From the IMG/VR virus record IMGVR_UViG_3300046673_000485, positions 1-35,200 of that record: DNA of 35,200 nt, one strand, 5' to 3'. The notes beneath the pieces were generated by a model. That model saw only the letters and a program-made list of their open reading frames with translations. It was not told the origin of the DNA and searched no databases. Position 1 is the first letter of the stretch, and each line of letters begins with the position of its first letter. Source of the stretch: a virus. This document shows, one piece after another, positions 5,534-10,782 of the stretch. Position numbers and translations under genes: made by a program.

Positions 5534-6352
5534 GTGCTATTCAAGATCACTGACGCGGACGGCCACGCCACGAACGGCGGGACGCCAACGTTCGCCTACC
5601 CGCTGCCCGGCAAGCGCCCGGGGGAATGGACGCCAGCGGTGGAGAAGCCTGTCGCCTGCTCGCGCGGCTACCACCTCACCACTCACCCGCTGAACTACGG
5701 CGGCTTGTGTGAGGGCTCCCGCATCTTCCTCGCGGAGCACCGTGGGGCCGTCCACGTCAAGGGCGACAAGGCCGCCTTCGAGAGCGTGCGGCTCGTGGCG
5801 GAGGTCACCCCCGAGTGGCCGCTGCTCCCCATGTGCCCCGAAGCTCTGGCCTGCCTGATGACGCGCTGGCGCCGTGAGAACGGACCGGACGCGCAGTGGC
5901 CGGCCTGGGCCGACCTCAGTGGGGCCGACCTCAGCAGGGCCAACCTCTACGGGACCGACCTCAGCGGGGCCTACCTCAGCAGGGCCAACCTCTACGGGGC
6001 CGACCTCAGTAGGACCGACCTCAGTGGGGCCAACCTCAGTAGGACCGACCTCAGCGGGGCCTACCTCAGCAGGGCCAACCTCTACAGGACCGACCTCAGC
6101 GGGGCCTACCTCAGCAGGGCCAACCTCTACGGGGCCGACCTCAGTGGGGCCGACCTCAGCAGGGCCAACCTCAGTAGGACCGACCTCAGCGGGGCCAACC
6201 TCTACGGGACCGACCTCAGCGGGGCCAACCTCAGTAGGGCCGACCTCAGTGGGGCCGACCTCAGCGGGGCCAACCTCAGCGGGGCCTACGGCGACTACAC
6301 GCTCCCGAAGGCGTACAAAGTCGGCCCGGACGGGTTCGTGGTGGCGGTCTGA
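5534..6352 (+). CDS. DUF7666-like domain fused to 25 pentapeptide repeats
   Basis: A 272-residue protein starting at GTG 5534 with a GAGGAGAGAGG binding site just upstream. Residues about 1-105 (VACSRGYHLTTHPLNYGG, RIFLAEHRGAVHVKGDKAAF) look like the small phage domain now called DUF7666, with a C..GYHL signature. From residue 126 there are 25 consecutive A(D/N/Y)LxG/R pentapeptides, such as ADLSG, ANLYG, TDLSG and AYLSR (bases 5909-6283). These should fold as a right-handed square beta-helix, the fold of DNA-mimic gyrase inhibitors such as MfpA and Qnr. The repeat DNA is almost monotonous, a sign of recent expansion. Gyrase binding is a possibility, not shown. Confidence 0.85.
   Translation: MLFKITDADGHATNGGTPTFAYPLPGKRPGEWTPAVEKPVACSRGYHLTTHPLNYGGLCEGSRIFLAEHRGAVHVKGDKAAFESVRLVAEVTPEWPLLPMCPEALACLMTRWRRENGPDAQWPAWADLSGADLSRANLYGTDLSGAYLSRANLYGADLSRTDLSGANLSRTDLSGAYLSRANLYRTDLSGAYLSRANLYGADLSGADLSRANLSRTDLSGANLYGTDLSGANLSRADLSGADLSGANLSGAYGDYTLPKAYKVGPDGFVVAV
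5909..6283 (+). repeat. 25 x 15-bp tandem repeat encoding pentapeptides
   Basis: The unit is close to GCCGACCTCAGYGGG with a few third-position and Y/N/T/D-codon changes. It is repeated in register 25 times without a gap. All three plus frames and two minus frames stay open across it because of the 15-bp periodicity. Higher-order units (for example GGGGCCTACCTCAGCAGG plus GCCAACCTCTAC) recur, which points to unequal crossing-over or slippage. Confidence 0.9.
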
Positions 6353-6855
6353 TGGAGCAGCCCGTCGTCGATCGAGCGTCCCTCGGAGTGGCACTCCGGG
6401 CCATCAAGGACGCACAGAGCCGGATCGCGGAGAACGTCGCAACCCACGATGCGGAGGTTCAGCGGGTGGTCGCCAAGGTCGAGCAGATTGCCCGCTGGTT
6501 GGACGCCGAGACGGCCGTCGACAAGGAGCTGGTCGCCAACCTGACGGCGCTCATCCGCCCGTACGCTCTCGCTGAGGCGGAGCGCCAGGTGGCGATGGGA
6601 GGGCACAAGCGCGTCTCCGTGCCGGATGGTGACTGCGAGGTGCGGGAGCTGCCGCCCGAGGTCCGCCGGGTCGACGAGGAGGCGCTGATGCTGTGGGCGT
6701 CCGATCGCGATCTGATCCGCCGCAAGCCGGCCCCCCCGCCAGAGGTCGCCTGGGACGAAGTGCGCAAGCTAGCCCTCGGCGGAGAGCCGGTGCCGGGGGT
6801 CGAGGTGGTGCCGAAGGAGCCCAAGGTGGAAGTGAAGGTGCGCCGTGATTCGTAG
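6352..6855 (+). CDS. gam-like: Mu Gam-like host-nuclease inhibitor
   Basis: A 167-residue protein beginning in a TGATG overlap. An N-terminal coiled coil (about 5-75) is followed by IRPYALAEAERQVAMGG, then RVSVPDGDCEVRELPPEVRR, and a helical end in which residues like DRDLIRRKPAPPPEVAWDEV align with the conserved order of phage Mu Gam (L..Y.e..r......k.v.l..G.i..R..pp.v). Gam-type proteins bind double-stranded DNA ends and shield them from RecBCD/AddAB exonucleases, and are related to Ku. In this operon it would protect replicating or packaging ends and assist the recombination proteins. Confidence 0.75.
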   Translation: MEQPVVDRASLGVALRAIKDAQSRIAENVATHDAEVQRVVAKVEQIARWLDAETAVDKELVANLTALIRPYALAEAERQVAMGGHKRVSVPDGDCEVRELPPEVRRVDEEALMLWASDRDLIRRKPAPPPEVAWDEVRKLALGGEPVPGVEVVPKEPKVEVKVRRDS

Positions 6856-7279
6856 GACTGCGCTCCGCCCGCAGGGCGCCAGGGCGGCGCGCTGGGCCTC
6901 GTGGCAGGCCAGCCAGCGTCGGCTCGTCCTCCGGCGCTCTCGGTACACCTGCGAAGCCTGCGGGAAAGGGGAATTTGGCATACAACCAGACTGGCACCAT
7001 GTCGTGGGGCGCGGGGCACACGTCGCGGAGCCTTGGACTTCCAGTGCAGCGCTGACGGCCGCCATATGCCGCCCCTGCCACGGGGATCTCCACGACGGCC
7101 GGATGGCCCCGGAGGTCAGGTCGGGCCTCCTGTGGGCTGCTGTGGGCCGTCTCAGCGAGGCGATGGGGCGCATGCCCGCGCCGCAGTTCGGGCTGCCGCT
7201 GGACACCATCTGGGATCTCTTGAGAATTGCTAAGGCGCAAGGGATCACGCCACCAGGATGGGAACCCGATGATGCCTAA
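6845..7279 (+). CDS. HNH-type nuclease or recombination endonuclease
   Basis: A 144-residue protein. GTG 6845 lies 11 bases inside the previous gene. The motif order is LRRSRYTCEACGKG (CxxC), IQPDWHHVVGRG (HH), then AAICRPCHGDLHDG (CxxC, H). That is the zinc-stabilised HNH core seen in phage recombination nucleases such as NinG/Rap-like and other HNH families. The C-terminal half is helical without motifs. Its place after the Gam-like gene favours a recombination or replication nuclease over a homing enzyme. The family is uncertain. Confidence 0.7.
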   Translation: MIRRTALRPQGARAARWASWQASQRRLVLRRSRYTCEACGKGEFGIQPDWHHVVGRGAHVAEPWTSSAALTAAICRPCHGDLHDGRMAPEVRSGLLWAAVGRLSEAMGRMPAPQFGLPLDTIWDLLRIAKAQGITPPGWEPDDA

Positions 7280-7349
7280 TCGCTTGCGCTCCATTGACGA
7301 GCGTTTCTGGAGCAAAGTCGCTCGCTCGGGGCGCTCTGCGACGCTCTAG
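7269..7349 (+). pseudogene. Truncated HNH endonuclease start (26 codons)
   Basis: From ATG 7269, overlapping the end of the preceding gene by 11 bases, the frame reads MMPNRLRSIDERFWSKVARS, then GRSATL and a TAG stop. IDERFWSKV.RSG is the standard N-terminus of free-standing phage HNH endonucleases (normally followed by CW.WTG). Here the similarity stops just after SKVARSG and the frame ends before any catalytic motif. It looks like the stump of a deleted HNH gene. The deletion point falls next to one copy of the 27-bp repeat. Confidence 0.6.
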
Positions 7350-7375
7350 CGTCCCTGGAGGACCCATCGTGAGCA
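7349..7375 (+). repeat. 27-bp direct repeat, left copy
   Basis: It begins GCGTCCCTGGAGGAC and ends CCATCGTGAGCA, and is identical to 8005-8031. This copy carries the TGGAGGA ribosome binding site and GTG start of the methyltransferase. In the methyltransferase's tail frame it also reads ASLEDPS-stop, a duplicate of that gene's own C-terminus. Confidence 0.9.
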
Positions 7376-8028
7376 AGCCGCGCCTGCTCGACCTGTTCTG
7401 CGGGGCAGGGGGCGCCGCTGTCGGTTACCACCGTGCGGGCTTCGAGGTCGTCGGCGTGGACATCAAGCCTCAGCCGCACTACCCGTTCGAGTTCCACCAG
7501 GACGATGCGATGACCTACCCGCTGGACGGCTTCGACGCCATCCACGCTAGTCCGCCGTGCCAGGCGTATAGCCTCGCCAACAACATCCACGGCCGCGGAG
7601 ATCACCCCATGCTGATCCCGGCCGTCCGGGAGGCGCTGGTCGCCACCGGGCTCCCTTACGTCATCGAGAACGTCCCGCGGGCTCCGCTCATCAACCCGGT
7701 CACCCTCTGCGGCCTCACCTTCGGGCTGAACGTCAAGCGGCACCGCCTGTTCGAGAGCAACGTGTTCATGCTGGCCCAGCCCTGCACGGGGCACAAGGGC
7801 GACTGGCTCCTGGTGTTCGGACATACCGTCCTGGAGCGCGGCCACCAGAGCGGCGTGGCGAAGGGGGGCGGCCCGGTGATCCACCGCCGCCACGTCGCGG
7901 CCGACCGCGGTAGGGAGGCGATGGGAATCGACTGGATGAACCGCGACGAACTCAGCCAGGCCATCCCTCCCGCCTACACGGAATGGATCGGCCGCCAGCT
8001 CTTGGCGTCCCTGGAGGACCCATCGTGA
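7369..8028 (+). CDS. C5-cytosine DNA methyltransferase
   Basis: A 219-residue enzyme from GTG 7369, with TGGAGGA six bases before it. Motif I is LLDLFCGAGGAAVGY (SAM binding, residues 6-20), motif IV SPPCQAYS (catalytic Cys64), motif VI IENVPRAP (Glu100), motif VIII RHRLFES, and a C-terminal motif X-like DELSQAIPPAYTEWIG. It transfers methyl to C5 of cytosine in a specific DNA sequence. It is shorter than typical restriction-associated Dcm enzymes (over 300), with a minimal target-recognition region, as in many phage orphan methylases. No restriction gene is adjacent, so protection of phage DNA from host restriction is the likely role. It is bracketed by perfect 27-bp repeats. Confidence 0.9.
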   Translation: MSKPRLLDLFCGAGGAAVGYHRAGFEVVGVDIKPQPHYPFEFHQDDAMTYPLDGFDAIHASPPCQAYSLANNIHGRGDHPMLIPAVREALVATGLPYVIENVPRAPLINPVTLCGLTFGLNVKRHRLFESNVFMLAQPCTGHKGDWLLVFGHTVLERGHQSGVAKGGGPVIHRRHVAADRGREAMGIDWMNRDELSQAIPPAYTEWIGRQLLASLEDPS

Positions 8029-8031
8029 GCA
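8005..8031 (+). repeat. 27-bp direct repeat, right copy
   Basis: Identical to 7349-7375. Here it contains the last codons and stop of the methyltransferase and a second ribosome binding site and GTG (8025), as if the start of a further gene. Identity ends abruptly on both sides. Confidence 0.9.
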
Positions 8032-8072
8032 CCGAATGGGCGCAGCGCCCAGTTGCTCAGGCGGAGCGGTAG
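8025..8072 (+). pseudogene. 15-codon frame at the end of the early operon
   Basis: GTG 8025 has the same TGGAGGA binding site as the methyltransferase, but the frame (VSTEWAQRPVAQAER) stops at 8072, 16 bases inside the convergent late gene. It is probably not a working gene. It may be the stump of a gene once joined to the repeat. Nothing else on the plus strand follows. Confidence 0.3.
8037..8051. terminator. Weak hairpin between convergent operons
   Basis: TGGGCG-CAG-CGCCCA forms a 6-bp stem with a 3-base loop between the end of the plus-strand operon and the end of the minus-strand operon (8057). No T-run follows on either strand. It is a candidate bidirectional terminator by position only. 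Confidence 0.3.
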
Positions 8073-8458
8073 ACGGCGGGGGGGCCAGCGTTGACCTTCG
8101 CGGCGACCCCTCGCTGGACGATGAGAGCGACCACGGCGAGACCGGCGCCGATGACGGCGGTGACCTTGACCGGGACGCCCACTTGACCCAGTAGGCTCGC
8201 GACGACGGCCCAAGCGGTGACCACGGCCACCAGGAAGGCCGGGACCCCGCCAGACGTCGAGGCGGTGAGCGCGTACTGGAGCAGCAGGGCCACCAGGCCC
8301 AGGGCTGCAGCTGCGGCAGAGGCCACCTGAGCGGGGACGCCGATGGAGTGGATGAAGGCCGCGAAGATGGCCCAGGCGTTGAGGACGCCCACCAGGAACA
8401 CCTCGAGGCGGCGAAGGTCGGACCAGACGGCGATGGCGGTGAGCTTGAGTTTTATCAT
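8057..8458 (-). CDS. Multi-pass membrane protein, putative holin
   Basis: A 133-residue protein with a short charged N-terminus (MIKLKLTAIAVWSDLRRLE) and about four hydrophobic segments: VFLVGVLNAWAIFAAFIHSI, VASAAAAALGLVALLLQYAL, VPAFLVAVVTAWAVVASLLG and VTAVIGAGLAVVALIVQ. The two halves resemble each other (V..NAWAIFA / V..TAWAVVA), suggesting an internal duplication. It is the last late gene, directly after a coiled-coil membrane protein and a cysteine peptidase, where actinophage lysis cassettes place the holin. No sequence family is recognised, so the holin call depends on topology and position. Confidence 0.6.
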   Translation of the reverse strand: MIKLKLTAIAVWSDLRRLEVFLVGVLNAWAIFAAFIHSIGVPAQVASAAAAALGLVALLLQYALTASTSGGVPAFLVAVVTAWAVVASLLGQVGVPVKVTAVIGAGLAVVALIVQRGVAAKVNAGPPAVYRSA

Positions 8459-8513
8459 GGGCTCGATGGTTGGACCGGCGGGTGTCTGCCTCAGGCGAGG
8501 GCGATCCAGAGCG

Positions 8514-9011
8514 TCAGTGCGGTGGGATGCCGTAGGCGACGGCGCTCCAGATCACTGCCGTGATGAACGCGCCAACGGTGACGGGAACGGCCCAGCGGCC
8601 GATCTTCCACCACCAGGATTCAGAGCGAAGCCTAGAGCGGGCGGCTAGGTCATTCTGCCGTGCGATCCAGGGCAGGAGAATCGGGAGCCCAGCTAGCAGC
8701 TTCTGGAACCCTTCCCCGTGTCCGTTGATCGAGAGTTCCTTAATCTGCTCTTGAATTTTGCCCACGGTAGCCTGGACTTCATCGACGTGCCCTCCGACCA
8801 CTATGTCCTGAGCGTGTGCGCGCCCCGCCATGTCGGCCGCCTTCTCCGCTGCGGTCACGGCCAGGTGAGCGTCCTTGCTCGCCGCTCGAGCCTCGCGGGC
8901 GAGGCTCTCCTGCCCCTCAGCGAGCTTCTGGAGGGCGGCCCCCGTGACCGCATGGAAGGCGTTGACGCTCGTTTCTAGGGATGCGACACGCTCTCCGATG
9001 GGCTGCGTCAT
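8514..9011 (-). CDS. Coiled-coil protein with C-terminal membrane helix
   Basis: A 165-residue protein from ATG 9011, overlapping the stop of the preceding gene (ATGA). Residues about 5-100 are a long heptad-rich helix (IGERVASLETSVNAF, AREARAASKDAHLAVTAAEK). The C-terminus has RSESWWWKIGRW followed by a transmembrane helix VPVTVGAFITAVIWSAVAYG. This layout resembles small lysis-associated proteins of the hemolysin-XhlA or phage-spanin-like type. It may be a second holin or a holin regulator. There is a 55-bp gap to the putative holin. Confidence 0.55.
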   Translation of the reverse strand: MTQPIGERVASLETSVNAFHAVTGAALQKLAEGQESLAREARAASKDAHLAVTAAEKAADMAGRAHAQDIVVGGHVDEVQATVGKIQEQIKELSINGHGEGFQKLLAGLPILLPWIARQNDLAARSRLRSESWWWKIGRWAVPVTVGAFITAVIWSAVAYGIPPH

Positions 9012-9432
9012 GGCAGCGGTGCCTTGACGGCCGACTGCTGCACCTCGACGGGCAGCACGCCGGCCTTGTGGGCGCGCACGACGTCCCAGTCTGCGGTGGG
9101 GATACAGTGAACCCCGAGGATGCCGACGTGGTGAGCCTGGCAGAGCGCCTCTAAATTGCCGGGGCTCTCGATCCACGCGGCTAGACCGTCATCGGTAAGA
9201 TCAAGCCCGAGCGCGTAGTCCAGCGCGATGACGTCCACTGCGTTGAGGTAAGCGAACTCTACGTGGCTGTGATGCAACTGGATGCCGCCGGAGCAGTCCT
9301 CGTTGCCCACCGCACAGCGCGGACGTGCTCAAACGCGGGGTAGTTTGGGTCGCCCGCCCGCGGCTCATGCTCAGGATAATGCCGCAGGAGGTGGATTGTT
9401 CCGGTCTGCGTGTGCGCGGGGACGTCGGTCAT
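9008..9432 (-). pseudogene. HNH-like gene interrupted by a frameshift
   Basis: The natural start is ATG 9432, in an ATGA overlap with the upstream peptidase gene. That frame reads MTDVPAHTQTGTIHLLRHYP to AFEHVRAV, then degenerates and stops at 9259. The next frame, open from about 9333 and with a GTG at 9310, continues RPRCAVGNEDC, IQLHHSHVEFAYLNAVD, PGNLEALCQAHHVGILGVH and WDVVRAHK to 9008. Together these make a sensible protein of about 140 residues with an HNH-like metal site (C...C, LHHSH, LC.AHH). A -1 shift near 9310-9335 is needed. No slippery heptamer is present, so this is a mutation, a sequencing error, or a shortened gene starting at GTG 9310 (100 residues). Confidence 0.55.
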
Positions 9433-10259
9433 GGGAACGGCAGCCCCAGCATCGAGGCCGTGACCGCGTCCTCAGGGTCACCGAAGGCAGCCACATCCGC
9501 GACGGGTACCCCGGGCGTGTGCTGCGCGACCGTGACGCCTTGAGCGGCCGCCAGGGCGAGAATGTCGGTCAGTTCCGCTTCACTCTGAATCCACCGGAAG
9601 TGCTCAAGGTTCTCGCTGAGAAACCCAGCGTTGATCCCCTTGTACTGACCATTGACGACGGTGGCATAGAAAACGGTGAGTATCACGTCAGGTGGCTCCT
9701 TCGGTGGGTCGGGTGGAGCGGGGGGGGGCACCGGGGTCGGAACTGGAGGCTGGTTCCCCGGCGCGACGGCATCGACCTCGACGTACAACCGAAGGTCGCA
9801 GGAATGGAGCAACGCTTGGGGATAGCAGGACAACTGCCCCGGTGGGTTTCCCAGTGGGTTCATCACGAGGTAGTTCCCACCGCTGTCGTCGCTATAAGCG
9901 AGCAGCCAGTGCCCAATGGTCCTCCCAGCGGTGGGGTTCCCATCGCTGTCTGACGTGACGAGCACGATGACGTAGTGGCCACGTCCGAGTGCTGCGGGGA
10001 TGGCGCTGGAGAGCGCGCCAGAGCCGGCCGACGCCGGGAGACCGTAGTGGTTGAGGAGTGCCACGAGAGCCGCCGCGGAGGTCTCTCCGTTCCCCGACGC
10101 CCCTAGGGCGATCGCCTCGGCCGTCACGGCGCCCAGCCCCGGGCCTGTCTGCCCGAAGGTCTTCATGACACTCCACACGTCGGCCTCGCCGCAGCAGTTC
10201 CAACCGAGGCTACCCTCGGAGAGCTGGGAGACGGTGGCTGGTGCGGCGAGGGTTGTCAT
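9429..10259 (-). CDS. Papain-like/C39-like cysteine peptidase, putative endolysin
   Basis: A 276-residue protein from ATG 10259 (TGATG overlap). The N-terminal domain has GWNCCGEADVWSVMKTFG (Cys22/23 at a helix start), IGHWLLAYSDDSGG (His117) and YLVMNPLG (Asn134), the Cys-His-Asn/Asp order of papain/C39-fold amidases and peptidases. A Pro-rich linker (residues 170-190) joins it to a C-terminal domain of about 85 residues (VILTVFYATVVNGQYKGIN...), perhaps for cell-wall or virion binding. There is no signal peptide. Its position after the tail-fibre genes and before the membrane proteins suggests the lysin. A tail-associated peptidase is the alternative. Confidence 0.6.
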   Translation of the reverse strand: MTTLAAPATVSQLSEGSLGWNCCGEADVWSVMKTFGQTGPGLGAVTAEAIALGASGNGETSAAALVALLNHYGLPASAGSGALSSAIPAALGRGHYVIVLVTSDSDGNPTAGRTIGHWLLAYSDDSGGNYLVMNPLGNPPGQLSCYPQALLHSCDLRLYVEVDAVAPGNQPPVPTPVPPPAPPDPPKEPPDVILTVFYATVVNGQYKGINAGFLSENLEHFRWIQSEAELTDILALAAAQGVTVAQHTPGVPVADVAAFGDPEDAVTASMLGLPFP

Positions 10260-10759
10260 CAGACCGCGCCCCGGACGAAGGTGACCTCGACCGCGAAGGC
10301 GGTCGCGGTGAGGGTGATGCCAGAGGCCACCGAGTAGTTCAGCGTGAAACCGGCTGAGCCGCTAGCGGCGTACTGCTTCTTCCCAACCCAGTAAGCCGCG
10401 GCCACGTTCGCGCCGACGTACATGGGCTGAGTGCTCGGGTAGCCGATCTCGGCCGACCCCGTCTCGTCGTAGACGCCGAAGGTGACGGTGCCGGCGCTGA
10501 CCGTGGCCACCGCCGTCGCGAAGACCTTCACGATCATGGTGAAGGCCTCGGGGAAGGTCGCGATGGCCGACTGGGCACCGCCGAAGGCCGTCTTGCTCGT
10601 CGCAGTCAGGCCGCTGGCGCCGAGGTTGAAGTAGCGGGTGGCCGCAGCGTAGGACCCCAGCGAGGCGATGTTCTGCTGGACGAACGTATCCAGCGTGGTG
10701 GCCGTCACCTGCTCGAGGTTGGCGAAAATATGAGTCGAGGGGTTGGTCCAAACTGGCAT
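10259..10759 (-). CDS. Small virion/tail-tip protein
   Basis: A 166-residue Ala/Thr/Val-rich beta protein without Cys. ATG 10759 has GGGAGGA 9 bases upstream. The N-terminus (MPVWTNPSTHIFANLEQVTATTLDTFVQQN) resembles short structural phage proteins with a helical start and a beta-sandwich end (FTLNYSVASGITLTATAFAV). It is located between the large fibre-like tail protein and the peptidase, so it is probably part of the tail tip or a receptor-binding accessory protein. No family is named with certainty. Confidence 0.6.
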   Translation of the reverse strand: MPVWTNPSTHIFANLEQVTATTLDTFVQQNIASLGSYAAATRYFNLGASGLTATSKTAFGGAQSAIATFPEAFTMIVKVFATAVATVSAGTVTFGVYDETGSAEIGYPSTQPMYVGANVAAAYWVGKKQYAASGSAGFTLNYSVASGITLTATAFAVEVTFVRGAV

Positions 10760-10782
10760 AGCTCAGATCCTCCCAGACGCGG

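Noticed and set aside
5537-6575. Long open frames on the other strand and in a second plus frame over the pentapeptide gene (repeats of VGPTE and GPTSA)
   Set aside because: They are produced by the 15-bp repeat, which keeps several frames open; no ribosome binding sites or recognisable domains.
9259-9335. Programmed ribosomal frameshift in the HNH-like gene
   Set aside because: No X XXY YYZ heptamer in the required frame between the last stop of one frame and the motif of the other.
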